A stretch of 64,000 nucleotides of DNA from Owenia fusiformis (lineage: Eukaryota; Annelida; Polychaeta; Sabellida; Oweniidae). Of this stretch, positions 42,875-56,560 are shown one piece after another; the first letter of the stretch is position 1; each line of letters opens with the position of its first letter. A program made the position numbers and the translations under genes. A model generated the notes under the pieces. The model was not told the origin of the DNA and did not search any database. It saw only the letters and a list, made by a program, of their open reading frames with translations. Where the stretch lies: positions 1 to 64,000 of the forward strand of contig CAIIXF020000435.1 of NCBI GenBank assembly GCA_903813345.2, written 5' to 3'.

Positions 42875-44367
42875 TTATTATTAGACTCCAGATGTAAATC
42901 TGGAGTCTATTGTTTTCGTCAGTATTCTTTATTCTTTATTATTATTATTCTTTATTATTCTTTCCCAGTTTTCTCGATAACCATAAGGTTTTCAGTAAAG
43001 TCAGTCATTTGGTCAATTTAGGTCCAGAATCTAGTTCCTCGGAAATTGGGTCAAATTTTTATCTAGGTCAAAGGTCAAGAACTAGGTCAAATCCAGTACT
43101 TTGTCACTTTTTTCGATTTTCTCGGTCGTCCTTCAATATTTTTGATCCGGGTTTTTTTCATTGTGTTCCTTATAAAAAAGTAGGAAACCTAGGTTCGATT
43201 TAGTTTTTTGATATCTCAAACCGATTTCAAGATATCAGTGTCCGAAAACGAGGTCCAAAAAAAAGTTCTCCGAATCAAATGTCCAGGATATTAGTCTTAT
43301 AGATAATTTTCTCAGGATTCCGAATCTGAAAACGAAATTTGGATCTGACTTCCAGTTCGGAAGTTATGGCGTTTTGAAAACTCAAAAATCGCTAAATTTG
43401 GTGCCCATGTTAAGTCAATGGGAAAAAATATTTTTTTGAAGTGAAAAATACGGAATATAGACTGAGTTCAGCTTCATATAATCAAAGCCTTTAAAAGAAG
43501 GGGACCTCAAAAGCCATCTAGCTTCACAATTTGGACACCGAAATGCCTAGGTCAAAATCTAGGTCAAATTCATAGGTTTTCCTTATTTTTTCGATTCTGA
43601 CACTACACTTTAATTATATTCTTCGAAATTGTGTATACATGTAGCCAAGAATATGCTAATAGTGTTAGCCTTTTGCCGTCAGAAAGTATTTTGACCCACT
43701 TTTGAGATATGGTGTCCGAAAAGTAGGTCAAAATAAAAAGTTCTCCAAATTTGACGTTTGAGTTATGAATTAAGTATAGAATTTTCTCAGGAATCCGAAT
43801 CTGCAAACCAAATTTCGATCCGACTTCCGGTTCGGATGTAATGGCGTGTCCGAAAAGTAGGTCAAAATAAAAAATCTCCAAATTTAACGTATGAGTTATG
43901 AATTAGGGGTAGAATTTTGTCAGGAATCCGAATCTGCAAACCAAATTTCGATCCGACTTCCGGTTCGGAAGTGATAGCGTTTTGAAATTTCGAGAAAAAT
44001 CGATCTGATGGTATCCTGATAGAAAGTCAAGAGTAGAGAAGAAAATATTGAAAAATTCATCCATCCTTCCTATCTCACCCTACCCTATCCTTCCTATCTA
44101 TCCTTCCTTTATATCTTTTCCTTCCTATCCTTCCTATCCTATCCTATCCTATCCTATCCTTTCTTCCTATTCTATTCTATCCTATCCTTCTTTCTTATTC
44201 TATCCTATCGTTCTTTCTATCCTATCCTACCTTCCTATTTTATTTATCCATCTCTTTCTAGATGACTCAGCTTATTCTGGATGACTCGGCTTATTCTGGA
44301 TAACTCGGCTAAAAAAAGTCTAGATCTGGAGTCTGAAATTGAACTTCGTTCAATTTCCAAAATCTAG
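42875..44367 (+). mobile_element. HINE-like unit 3 (type A, one 5' hairpin module)
   Basis: TTATTATT then one AGACTCCAGAT hairpin module at 42883-42908 begins the unit, giving the clearest head-to-tail 3'/5' junction of the array. AGGTCAAAGGTCA is at 43065-43077. Two core copies follow, then a TATCC/CTTCC microsatellite at about 44063-44250 and TGACTCAGC/TGACTCGGC repeats. The 3' hairpin ends with CTAG at 44364-44367. Confidence 0.7.
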
Positions 44368-45771
44368 TTATTATTATTATTCCAGGCACGTTTTCTCAAT
44401 AACCATAGGGTCTTCAGTAAAGTCAATCAGTTGGTCAATTTAGGTTCAGAATCTAGTTCCTCGGAAATTGGGTCAAATTTTTATCTAGGTCAAAGGTCAA
44501 GAACTAGGTCAAATCCAGTACTTTGTCACTTTTTCGATTTTCTCGGTCGTCCTTCAATATTTTCGATCCGGGTTTTTTTCAATGTGTTCCTTATAAAAAA
44601 GTAGGAAACCTAGGGTCGATTTAGTTTTTTGATATCTCAAACCGATTTCGAGATATCAGTGTCCGAAAACGAGGTCCAAAACAAAGTTATCCGAATCAAA
44701 TGTTCAGGATATTAATCTTATAGGAAATTTTCTCAGGATTCCGAATCTGAAAACAAAATTTGGATCTGACTTCCGGTTCGGAAGTTATGGCGTTTTGAAA
44801 ACTCAAAAAATCGCTAAATTTGGTGCCCATGTTAAGTCAATGGGAAAAAATATTTTTTTGAAGTGAAAAATACGGAATATAGACTGAGTTCAGCTTTATA
44901 TAATGAAAGCCTTTAAAAGAAGGGGACCTCAAAAGCCATCTAGCTTCACAATTTGGACACCGAAATGCCTAGGTCAAAATCTAGGTCAAATTCATAGGTT
45001 TTCCTTATTTTTTCGATTCTGACACTACACTTTAATTATATTCTTCGAAATTGTGTATACATGTAGCCAAGAATATGCTAATAGTGTTAGCCTTTTGCCG
45101 TCAGAAAGTATTTTGACCCACTTTTGAGATATGGTGTCCGAAAAGTAGGTCAAAATAAAAAGTTCTCCAAATTTGACGTCTGAGTTATGAATTAAGTATA
45201 GAATTTTGTCAGGAATCCGAATCTGCAAACCAAATTTCGATCCGACTTCCGGTTCGGAAGTTATGGCGTGTCCGAAAAGTAGGTCAAAATAAAAAATCTC
45301 CAAATTTAACGTATGAGTTATGAATTAGGGGTAGAATTTTATCAGGAATCCGAATCTGCAAACCAAATTTCGATCCGGCTTCCGGTTCGGAAGTGATAGC
45401 GTTTTGAAATTTCGAGAAAAATCGATCTGATGGTATCCTGATAGAAAGTCAAGAGTAGAGAAAAAAATATTGAAAAATTCATCCATCCTTCCTATCTCAT
45501 CCTACCCTATCCTTCCTATCTATCCTTCCTTCATATCTTTTCCTTCCTATCCTATCCTATCCTTTCATTCTATTCTATCCTATCCTTCTTTCTTATTCTA
45601 TCCTATCGTTCTTTCCTATTCTATCCTATCCTACCTTCCTATTTTATTTATCCATCTCTTTCTAGATGACTCAGCTTATTCTGGATGACTCGGCTTATTC
45701 TGGATGACTCGGCTAAAAAAAGTCTAGATCTGGAGTCTGAAATTGAACTTCGTTCAATTTCCAAAATCTAG
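44368..45771 (+). mobile_element. HINE-like unit 4 (type A)
   Basis: Very similar to unit 3 over most of its length, but without a 5' hairpin module. AGGTCAAAGGTCA is at 44487-44499. The microsatellite is at about 45481-45650, and CTAG is at 45768-45771. Confidence 0.7.
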
Positions 45772-47663
45772 TTATTATTCTAAACCAGTTTTCTCAATAA
45801 CCATAAAATTTTCAGTAAAGTCAGTCATTTGGTCAATTTAGGTCCAGAATCTAGTTCCTCGGAAATTGGGTCAAATTTTTATCTAGGTCAAAGGTCAAGA
45901 ACTAGGTCAAATCCAGCACTTTGTCACTTTTTTCGATTTTCTCGGTCGTCCTTCAATATTTTCGATCCAGGTTTTTTTCATTGTGTTCCTTATAAAAAAG
46001 TAGAAAACCTAGGGTCGACTTAGTTTTTTGATATCTCAAACCGATTTCGAGATATCAGTGTCCGAAAACGAGGTCCAAAAAAAAGTTCTCCGAATCAAAT
46101 GTCCAGGATATTGGTCTTATAGGAAATTTTCTCAGGATTCCGAATCTGAAAACCAAATTCGAATCAGACTTCCGGTTCGGAAGTTATGGCGTTTTGAAAG
46201 CTCAAAAATCGCTAAATTTGGTGCCCATGTTAAGTCAATGGGGAAAAAGATTTTTTTGAAGTGAAAAATACGAAATATAGACTGAGTTCAGCTAAATATA
46301 ATGAAAGCCTATGAAAGAAGGGAACCTAGAAGGCTACCTAACTTCAAAATTTGGACACAAAAATCCCTAGGTCAAAATCTAGGTCAAATTCATAGTTTAT
46401 CCTTATTTTTGCGATTCTGACACTACACTTTAATTATATTCCTCGAAATTTTGTATGCATGTAGCCAAGAGTGTGCTTATAGTGTAAGCCTTTTGCCGTC
46501 AGAAAGTATTTTGCCCCACTTTTGAGATATGGTGTCCGAAAAGTAGGTCAAAATATAAATTTCTCCAAATTTAACATTTGAGTTATGAATTAAGTATAGA
46601 ATTTTCTCAGGAATCCGAATCTGCAAACCAAATTTCGATCCGACTTCCGGTTCGGAAGTTATTACATTTTGAAAGCTCAAAAATCGCTAAATTTAGTGCC
46701 CCATGTTATGTCAATGGGAACAAAAAAATTTTTGAAGTGTAAAATACGAGATATAGACTAAGTACAGCTTAAAATAATGAAAGCCTATGAAAGAAGGGAA
46801 CCTCGAAGGCTACCTAACTTCAAAATTTGGACACAAAAATCCCTAGGTCAAAATCTAGGTCAAATTCATAGTTTATCCTTATTTTTGCGATTCTGACACT
46901 ACACTTTAATTATATTCCTCATAATTGTGTATACATGTAGCCAAGAGTGTGCTAATAGCGTTAGCTTTTTGCCGTCAGAAAGTATTTTGACCCACTTTTG
47001 AGATATGGTGTCTGAAAAGTAGGTCAAAATAAAAAGTTCTCCAAATTTAACGTTTGAGTAATGAATTAAGAGTAGAATTTTCTCAGAAATCCGAATCTGC
47101 AAACCAAATTTCAATCCGACTTCCGGTTCCGAAGTTATGGCGTGTCCGAAAAGTAGGTCAAAATAAAAATTCGCCAAATTTAACGTATGAGTTATGAATT
47201 AGGGGGAGAATTTTGTCAGGAATCTGAATCTACAAATCAAATTTCGATCCGACTTCCGGTTCGGAAGTTATGGCGTTTTGAAATTTCGAGAAAAATCGAT
47301 CTGATGGTATCCTGATAAAAAGTCAAGAGTAGAGAAGAAAATATTGAAAAATTCATCCATCCTTCCTATCTCATCCTACCCTATCCTTCCTATCTATCCT
47401 TCCTTCATATCTTTTCCTTCCTATCCTTCCTATCCTATCCTATCCTTTTTCCTATTCTATTCTATCCTATCCTATCCTTCTTTCTTATTCTATCCTATCG
47501 TTCTTTCCTATTCTATCCTATCCTACCTTCCTATTTTATTTATCCATCTCTTTCTAGATGACTCAGCTTATTCTGGATGACTCGGCTTATTCTGGATGAC
47601 TCGGCTAAAAAAAAGTCTAGATCTGGAGTCTGAAATTGAACTCGTTCAATTTCCAAAATCTAG
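45772..47663 (+). mobile_element. HINE-like unit 5 (type A, extra core copy)
   Basis: The same layout as unit 4 with an additional core copy of about 470 bp (the segment around 46300-46760 recurs around 46780-47180), which makes it about 1.9 kb. AGGTCAAAGGTCA is at 45885-45897, the microsatellite at about 47355-47545 and CTAG at 47660-47663. Confidence 0.7.
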
Positions 47664-49031
47664 TTATTATTAGACTCCAGATGTGAATCTGGAGTCTATT
47701 GTTTTTGCCAGTATTCTTTATTATTAGACTCCAGATGTCAATCTGGAGTCTATTGTTTTTGCCAGTATTCTTCTTTATTATTCTTTAGACGATTTTTCTA
47801 TAACTATAAGGTATCCAGTAAAGACCATTATACAGTTCATTTAGGTTCAGTATCTAGTTGGTGGGAAATTGGGTCAATTTTTTATCTAGGTCAAAGGTCA
47901 AGAACTAGGTCAAATCTTACATTTTCAACCTTCTGTCCATTATCTTCGTTGTTATTTATCTAAACATCTTTGTCTTTTTTTCATCATGTAGCTTAGAAAC
48001 AGCCCTTTCATGATGTGCCATCCATTTTTTGATTACTCTTACCAATTTTGAAATATGGCGTCCAGAAAGTAGGTCGAAATTAGAGGTTTCTCAAATTTAA
48101 CATATGAGTTATGAACTAAGGGAAGAATTTCCCCAGGAATCCGAATCTGCAAACCAAATTTCGATCCGACTTCCGGTTCGGAAGTTATGGCGTTTTAAAA
48201 GCTCAAAAATTTGGTGCCCATGTTAAGTCAATGGGAAAAAAGATTTTTTTGAAGTGAGAAATACGAAATATAGACTGAGTTCAGCTTAATTTAATGAAAG
48301 CCTTCAAAAGAAGGGGACCTCAAAAGCCAGTTAGTTTCAAAATTTGGACACCAAAATGCCTAGGTCAAAATCTAGGTCAAATTCAAAGGTTTTCCTTATT
48401 TTTGCGATTCTGACACTACACTTCAATTATATTCTTCGAAATTGTGTATACATGTAGCCAAGAGTGTGCTAATAGTGTTAGCCTTTTGCCGTCAGAAAGT
48501 ATTTTGACCCACTTTTGAGATATGGTGTCCGAAAAGTAGGTCAAAATAAAAAAATCCCCAAATTTAACGTATGAGTTATGAATTAGGGGAAGCATTTTGT
48601 CAGGAATCCGAATCTGTAAACCAAATTTCGATCTGACTGCCGGTTCGGAAGTTATGGCGTTTTGAAATTTTGGAAAAATCGATCTGATGGTATCCTGATA
48701 GAAAGTCAAGAGTAGAGAAGAAAATATTGAAAAATTCATCCATCCTTCCTATCTGATCCTATCCTATCCTTCCTATCTATCCTTCCTTCGTATCTTTTCC
48801 TTCCTATCCTATCCTATCATATCCTTTCTTCCTATTCAATCCTATCCTTCTTTCTTATTCTATCCTATCGTCCCCTCCTATTCTATCCTAGCCTACCTTC
48901 CTATTTTATCCATCCATCTTTTTCTGGATGACTCAGCTTATTCTGGATGACTCGGCTTATTTTGGATGACTCGGCTAAAAAGGTCTGAATCTGGAGTCTG
49001 AAATTGAACTCGTTCAATTTCCAAAGTCTAG
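47664..49031 (+). mobile_element. HINE-like unit 6 (type A, two 5' hairpin modules)
   Basis: Two 5' AGACTCCAGAT hairpin modules begin at 47672 and 47726. AGGTCAAAGGTCA is at 47888-47900. Two core copies follow, then a microsatellite at about 48741-48905 and TGACTCAGC repeats. CTAG is at 49028-49031. Confidence 0.7.
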
Positions 49032-50450
49032 TTATTATTTTTCTTTAAGAGTTTTTTCAATAACTATAAGGTATCCAGTAAAGATCATAATACAGTATAT
49101 TTAGGTTCAGTATCTAGTTGGTGGGAAATTGGGTCAAATTTTTATCTAGGTCAAAGGTCAAGAACTAGGTCAAATCCAGTACTTTGTCACTTTTTTCGAT
49201 TTTCTCAGTCGTCCTTCAATATTTTCGATCCAGGTTTTTTTCATTGTGTTCCTCATAAAAAAGTAGTATAAAGAAACACGATTTAGATTTTTGATATCTC
49301 GAACCGATTTCGAGATATCAGTGTCCGAAGACGAGGTCCAAAAAAAAATTCTCCGAATCAAATGTCCAGGATATTAGTCTTATAGGAAATTTTCTCAGGA
49401 TTCCGAATCTGAAAACCAAATTTGGATTAGACTTCCGGTTCAGAAGTTATGGCGTTTTGAAAGCTCAAAAATCGCTAAATTTGGTGCCCATGTTAAGTCA
49501 ATGGGAAAAAATATTTTTTTGAAGTGAAAAATACGAAATATAGACTGAGTTCAGCTTAATATAATGATAGCTTTTAAAGAAATGGGACCTCAAAAGCCAT
49601 CTAGCTTCAAAATTTGGACCCCAAAATGCCTAGGTCAAAATCTAGGTCAAATTCAAGGTTTTTCCTTATTTTTGCGATTCTGACACTACAGATTAATTAT
49701 ATTCTTCGAAATTTTGTATACATGTAGACAAGAGTGTGCTAATAGTGTTAGCCTTTTGCCGTCAGGAAGTATTTTGCCCCACTTTTGAGATATGGTGTCC
49801 AAAAAGTAGGTTAAAATAAAAAATTCTCCAAATTTAACGTTTGAGATATGAAGTAAGTATAGAATTTTCTCAGGAATCCGAATCTACAAACCAAATTTCG
49901 ATCCGACTTCCGGTTCAGAAGTTATGGCGTGTCCGAAAAGTAGGTCAAAATAAAAATTTGCCAAATTTAACGTATGAGTTATGAATTAGGGGTAGAATTT
50001 TGTCAGGAATCCGAATCTTTAAATCAAATTTCGATTTGACTCCTGGTTCGGAAGTTATGGCGTTTTGAAATTTCGGAAAATCGATCTGATGGTATCCTGA
50101 TAGAAAGTCAAGAGTAGAGAACAAAATATTGAAAAATTCATCCATCCTTCCTATCTGATCTTAACCTATCCTATCCTATCCTTCCTATCTATCCTTCCTT
50201 CGTATCATTTCCTTCCTATCCTTCCTATCCTCTCCTTTCTTCCTATTCTGTTCTATCCTATCCTTCTTTCTTATTCTATCCTATCGTTCCTTCCTATTCT
50301 ATCCTATCCTACCTTCCTATTTTATCCATCCATCTTTTTCTGGATGACTCAGCTTATTTTGGATGACTCGGCTTATTCTGGATGACTCGGCTAAAAAAAA
50401 GTCTAGATCTGGAGTCTGAAATTGAACTTCGTTCAATTTCCAAAGTCTAG
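49032..50450 (+). mobile_element. HINE-like unit 7 (type A)
   Basis: AGGTCAAAGGTCA is at 49148-49160. Core copies follow, then a microsatellite at about 50146-50335. The 3' hairpin ends with CTAG at 50447-50450, followed by TTATTATT. Confidence 0.7.
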
Positions 50451-51859
50451 TTATTATTCTAAACACGGTTTCTCAGTAACTAGGAGACATTGAGCCAAGA
50501 CCTGTATATGGTCAATTAAGATTCTATACCGAGATACTCGGAAATTGGGTCAAATTTTTATCTAGGTCAAAGGTCAAGAACTAGGTCAAATCCAGTACTT
50601 TGTCACTTTTTTCGATTTTCTCGGTCGTCCTTCAATATTTTCGATCCGGGTTTTTTTCTTGTGTTCCTTATAAAAAAGTAGGAAACCTAGGGTCGATTTA
50701 GTTTTTTGATATCTCAAACCGATTTCGAGATATCAGTGTCCGAAAACGAGGTCCAAAAATCAATTTCTCCGAATCCAATGTCAAGGATATTAGCATTATA
50801 GGAAATTTTCTCAGGATTCCGAATCTGAAAACCGAATTGAAATCCGACTTCCGGTTCGGAAGTTATGGCGTTTTGAAAACTCAAAAATCACTAAATTTGG
50901 TGCCCATGTTAAGTCAATGGGAAAAAAGATTTTTTTGAAGTGAAAAATACGAAAAATAGACTGAGTTCAGCTTCATATAATCAAAGCCTTTAAAAGAAGG
51001 GGACCTATCAAGCCACATAGCTTCAAAATTTGAACACCAAAATGCCTAGGTCAAAATCTAGGTCAAATTCGAAGTTTTTTCTTATTTTTGCGATTCTGAC
51101 ACTACACTTTAATTATATTCTTCGAAATTGTGTATACATGTAGCCAAGAGTGTGCTAATATCGTTAGCCTTTTGCCGTCAGAAAGTATTTTGACTTACTT
51201 TTGAGATATGGTGTCCGAAAAGTAGGTCAAAATAAAAAGTTCTCCAAATTTAACGTTTGAGTTATGAATTAACAATAGAATTTTCTCAGAAATCCGAATC
51301 TGCAAACCAAATTTCGATCCAACTTTCGGTTCCGAAGTTATGGCGTGTCCAAAAAGTAGGTCAAAATAAAAATTCACCAAATTTAACGTATGAGTTATGA
51401 ATTAGGGGAAGAATTTTGTAAGGAATCCGAATCTTTAAATCAAATTTAGATCCGACTTCCGGTTCGGAAGTTATGGCGTTTTGAAATTTCGGAAAATCGA
51501 TCTGATGGCATCCTGATAGAAAGTCAAGAGTAGAGAAGAAAATATTGAAAAATTCATCAATCCTTTCTATCTGATCCTATCCTATCCTATCCTTCCTATC
51601 TATCCTTCCTTCGTATCCTTTCCTTTCTATCCTCTCCTATCATATCCTTTCTTCCTGTTCTGTTCTATCCTATCCTTTCTTATTCTATCCTATCGTTCCT
51701 TCCCATTCTATCCTATCCTACCTTCCTATTTTATCCATCCATCTTATTCTGGATGACTCAGCTTATTCTGGATGACTCGGCTTATTTTAGATGACTGGGC
51801 TTAAAAAAAGTCTAGATCTGGAGTCTGAAATTGAACTTCGTTCAATTTCCAAAGTCTAG
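50451..51859 (+). mobile_element. HINE-like unit 8 (type A; 5' block closest to the satellite)
   Basis: After TTATTA the 5' block reads TTCTAAACACGGTTTCTCAG, which aligns with CTAACCACACGTTCTCATC in the satellite. AGGTCAAAGGTCA is at 50564-50576. A core block near 50825 reads CCGAATTGAAATCCGAC, again close to the satellite. The microsatellite is at about 51562-51745 and CTAG at 51856-51859. Confidence 0.7.
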
Positions 51860-53506
51860 TTATTATTATTATTTTTTTTCTTATTCTTCCTCCTTACAAG
51901 ATTTCTCACCAACTAGAAGAACTTACTTTAAGCTGCTTACATGATCAACTAGGGAATGTATCTGGGATTATGGGAAATTAGGTCAAATTTTTATCTAGGT
52001 CAAAGGTCAAGAACTAGGTCAAATCCAGTACTTTGTCACTTTTTCCCATTATCTCGGTCGTCCTTCAATATTTTTGATCTGGGTTTTTTTCATTGTGTTC
52101 CTCATAAAAAAGTAGAAAAGCTAGGGTCGATTTAGTTTTTTGGTATCTCAAACCGATTTCGAGATATCAGTGTCCGAAAACGAGGTCCAAAAAAAAGTTC
52201 TCCGAATCCAATGTCAAGGATATCAGTCTTATAGGAAATTTTCTCAGGATTCCGAATCTGAAAACCAAATTTCGATCTGACTCCCGGTTCAGAAGTTATT
52301 GCGTTTTGAAAATTCAAAAATCGCTAAATTTGGTGCCCCATGTTAATTCAATGGGAAAAAATATTTTTTTGAAGTGTAAAATACGAGATATAGACTAAGC
52401 ACAGCTAAACATAATGGAAGCCCATAAAAGAAAGGGACCTCAAGACCTTCTTTTCATAAAATTTTGGACACCAAAATGCCTAGGTCAAAATCTAGGTCAA
52501 ATTCAAAGTTTTTCCTTATTTTTGCGATTCTGACACTACAGATTAATTATATTCTTCGAAATTTTGTATACATATAGCCAAGAGTGTGCTCATAGTGGTA
52601 GCCTTTTGCCGTCAGAAAGTATTTTGACCCACTTTTGAGATATGGTGTCCGAAAAGTAGGTCAAAATAAAAATTTCTCCAAACTCAACGTATGAGTTATG
52701 AATTAAGGATAGAATTTTCTCAGGAATCCGAATCTGCAAACCCAATTTCGATCCGACTTCCCGTTCGGAAGTTATGGCGTTTTGAAATTTTGAGAAAAAT
52801 CGATCTGATGGTATCCTGATAGAAAGTCAAGGAAAAAAGATTTTTTTTTGAAGTGTAAAATACGAGATATAGACTGAGTACAGCTTAAGATAATGAATTC
52901 CTATAAAAGAAGGGGACCTCAAAAGCTACCTAGTTTCAATATTTGGACACCAAAATGCCTAGGTCAAAATCTAGGTCAAATTCATAGTTTTTCCTTATTT
53001 TTATGATTCTGGCACTACACTTTTAGGATTTGCTTCAAAAATTTGTATACAGGCAGAAAAGAGTGTGCTAATAGTGATAGCCTTTTGCCGTCAGAAAGTA
53101 TTTTGACCCATTTTTGAGATATGGCGTCCTAAAAGTGGGTCAAAATAAAAAAATCTCCAAATTTAATGTATGAGTTATGAAATAAGGGTAGAATCTTCCC
53201 AGGAATCTGAATCTGCAAACCAAATTTCAATCCGACTTTCGGTCAAAAATTCCTACTTACCTACCTACCTACACACCTACTCGGCTACCTACTTAGCTAT
53301 CTACTTCTCGGCTACCTACTCAGCTACTTACTCAGCTACCTACTCAGCTACTTACTCAGCTTCCTTCTCAGCTACCTACACAGCTACTCACTCAATTACT
53401 TAATCATCTACTTACTCAGCTTGCTACTCAGTTACTTACTCAGCTACCTAGTCAAGTAAATCAATCTGGAGTCTTAAATTGAACTTTGTTCAATTTACAA
53501 ATCTAG
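51860..53506 (+). mobile_element. HINE-like unit 9 (type B, CTACTCAG minisatellite)
   Basis: AGGTCAAAGGTCA is at 51997-52009. Core copies continue to about 53240. The usual TATCC tract is then replaced by a CTAC/CTCAG short-period repeat at about 53255-53455. The 3' end is the variant hairpin with arms AAATTGAAC and GTTCAATTT, and CTAG at 53503-53506. Confidence 0.68.
53255..53455 (+). repeat. CTACTCAG-type minisatellite in unit 9
   Basis: A degenerate short-period repeat of CTAC, CTACTCAG and TTACTCAG words. It encodes only a low-complexity peptide in the forward frame. A second array of the same kind lies in unit 12. Confidence 0.85.
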
Positions 53507-54917
53507 TTATTATTATTTTTCTCTACACGTTTTCTCAATAACTAGAAGACATTGAGTCAAGTCCTGTATACAGTCAATTTAGGTCCAGTATCTAGTTTCT
53601 CGGAAATTGGGTCAATTTTTTATCCAGGTCAAAGGTCAAGAACTAGGTCAAATCTTGTATTTTCATCATTTTACCAATTTTCTCAGTCGTTCTTCAATAT
53701 TTTTTCTCGGTCTTTTTTTCATCATGTTCCTTGGAAACAAAGCTAATTCCGAAAGGCAAATCGTTTTTTGATTACTCTTACCGATTTTGAGATATGGCGT
53801 CCAGAAAGTAGGTCACACCAAAACGTGCTCCAAATTCAATGTATGAGTTATGAATTAGGGGTAGAATTATGTCAGGAATCCGAATCTGCAAACCAAATTC
53901 CGATCCGACTTCCGTTTCGGAAGTTATGGCGTTTTGAAAACTCAAAAATCGCTAAATTTGGTGCCCATGTTAAGTCAATGGGAAAAAAGATTTTTTTGAA
54001 GTGAAAAATACGAAATATAGACTGAGTTCAGCTTCATATAATCAAAGCCTTTAAAAGAAGGGGACCTCAAAAGCCACATAGCTTCAAAATTTGGACACCA
54101 AAATGCCTAGGTCAAAATCTAGGTCAAATTCAAAGTTTTTTCTTATTTTTGCGATTCTGACACTACACTTTAATTATATTCTTCGAAATTGTGTATACAT
54201 GTAGCCAAGAGTGTGCTTATAGCGTTAGCCTTTTGCCGTCAGAAAGTATTTTGACCCACTTTTGAGATATGGTGTCCGAAAAGTAGGTCAAAATAAAAAG
54301 TTCTCCAAATTTAACGTTTGAGTTATGAATTAAGAATAGAATTTTCTCAGAAATCCGAATCTGCAAACCAAATTTCGATCCGACTTCCGGTACCGAAGTT
54401 ATGGCGTGTCCAAAAAGTAGGTCAAAATAAAAATTCGCCAAATTTAACGTGTGAGTTATGAATTAGGGGCAGAATTTTGTCAGGAATCCGAATCTTTAAA
54501 TCAAATTTAGATCCGACTTCCGGTTCGGAAGTTATGGCGTTTTGAAATTTCGGAAAATCGATCTGATGGTATCCTGATAGAAAGTCAAGAGTAGATAAGA
54601 AAATATTGAAAAATTCATCCATCCTTCCTATCTGATCCTATCCTATCCTTCCTATCTATCCTTCCTTCGTATCCTTTCCTTCCTATCCTCTCCTATCATA
54701 TCCTTTCTTCCTATTCTGTTCTATCCTATCCTTCTTTCTTATTCTATCCTATCGTTCCTTCCCATTCTATCCTATCCTACCTTCCTATTTTATCCATCCA
54801 TTTTATTCTGGATGACTCAGCTTATTCTGGATGACTCAGCTTATTTTAGATGACTGGGCTTAAAAAAGTCTAGATCTGGAGTCTGAAATTGAACTTCGTT
54901 CAATTTCCAAAGTCTAG
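53507..54917 (+). mobile_element. HINE-like unit 10 (type A)
   Basis: AGGTCAAAGGTCA is at 53626-53638. Core copies follow, then a TATCC/CTTCC microsatellite at about 54620-54800 and TGACTCAGC repeats at about 54820-54860. CTAG is at 54914-54917. Confidence 0.7.
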
Positions 54918-56560
54918 TTATTATTATTCTTTTTTCTTCCTCCTCACCAAATTTCTCGTCAACTATAACAGCTTACTTAATCCAACTTACATGGTTAACT
55001 AAAGACTGAAACCGGCTTTCTGGGAAATTAGGTCAAATTTTTATCTAGGTCAAAGGTCAAGAACTAGGTCAAATCTTACATTTTCAACATTCTTCATCAT
55101 ATCTTCGTCAATATTCTTCGTAACTCCTTCATCTTTTTTTCATCGTGTAGCTTAGAAAAAGGCGAATCAAAGATATGACATCAGAATTTTGATTACTCTT
55201 ACCGATTTTGAGATATGGCGTCCGAAATGTAGGTCACGCCTAAACATGCTCCAAATCGAATGTGTGAGCTATGAAAAAGATGTAGAATTTTTTCAGGAAT
55301 CCAAATCTGCAAACAAAATTTGGATCGGACTTCCGGTTCGGAAGTTATGGCGTTTTGAAAGCACAAAAATCGCTAAATTTGGTGCCTATGTTAAGTCAAT
55401 GGGAAAAAAGACTTTTTCGAAATGTAAAATACAGGATATAGACTGAGTACAGCTTAACATAATGAATGCTTATAAAAGAAGGGGACCTCAAAAGCTACAT
55501 AGCTTCAAAATTTGGACACCAAAATGCCTAGGTCAAAATCTAGGTCAAATTCATAGTGTTTCCTTATTTTTACGATTCTGACACTACACTTTAATAATTT
55601 ACTTCATAATTTTGTATACAGGTAGCAAAGAGTGTTCTAATAGTGTTAGCCTTTTGCCGTCAGAAAGTATTTTGACCCACTTTTGAGATATGGTGTCCGA
55701 AAAGTAGGTCAAAATAAAAAAAATTCCAAATTCAACGTATGAGTTATGAATTAAGGGTAGAATTTTCTCAGGAATCCGAATCTGCAAACCAAATTTCGAT
55801 CCGACTTCCGGTCCGGAAGTTATGGAGTGTCCAAAAAGTAGGTCAAAATAAAAAGTTTCCAAATTTAACGTATGAGTTATGAATTAGGGGTAGAATTTTG
55901 TCAGCAATCCGAATCTGCAAACCAAATTTCGATCCGACTTCCGGTGCCCCATATTATGTCAATGAGAAAAGGATTTTTTGAAGTGTAAAATACCAGACAT
56001 AGACTGAGTACAGCTTAATATTCTGAAAGCCTATAAAAGGAGGGGACCTCGAAGGCTATCTAGCTTTAAAATTTGGACGCAAAAATGCCTTGGTCAAAAT
56101 CTAGGTCAAATTCATAGTTTTTCCTTATTTTTGCCATTCTGACATGACACTTTAAGGATTTGCTTCAAAATTTTGTATACAGGTATAGTAGCAAAGAGTG
56201 TGCTTATAGTGTTAGCCTTCTGCCGTCAGAAAGTTTTTTGACCCACTTTTGAGATATGGTGTCCGAAATGTAGGTCAAAATAAAAAATTCTCCAAATTTA
56301 ACGTATGAGTTATGAATTAAGGGTAGAATTTTCTCAGGAATCAGAATCTTTAAACCAAATTTCGATCTAACTTCTGGTTAGATAGTTATAGCGGTTTGAA
56401 GTCTCGAAAAGTCGATATGATGATATCCCCATGTTAAGCTAATAGAGTCGAAGATAGCCTTCTTAAAATTGTCTAAATGTCTATAGTTCTGGATGACTCA
56501 GCTTAAAAAAAGGTTGAAATCTGGAGTCTTAAATTGAACTTGTTCAATTTACATGTCTAG
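54918..56560 (+). mobile_element. HINE-like unit 11 (type C)
   Basis: AGGTCAAAGGTCA is at 55047-55059. Three or more core copies follow. There is no microsatellite; a single TGACTCAGC near 56500 precedes the TCTGGAGTCTT, the hairpin with a 2-nt loop, and CTAG at 56557-56560. Its 3' end matches that of unit 1. Confidence 0.68.

Noticed and set aside
42106-55862. Recurrent minus-strand frames of about 60-107 codons (FGLQIRIP motif) in the HINE-like units
   Set aside because: The motif is the translation of the core repeat. Frames begin and end at different places in each unit and are disrupted by non-triplet indels.
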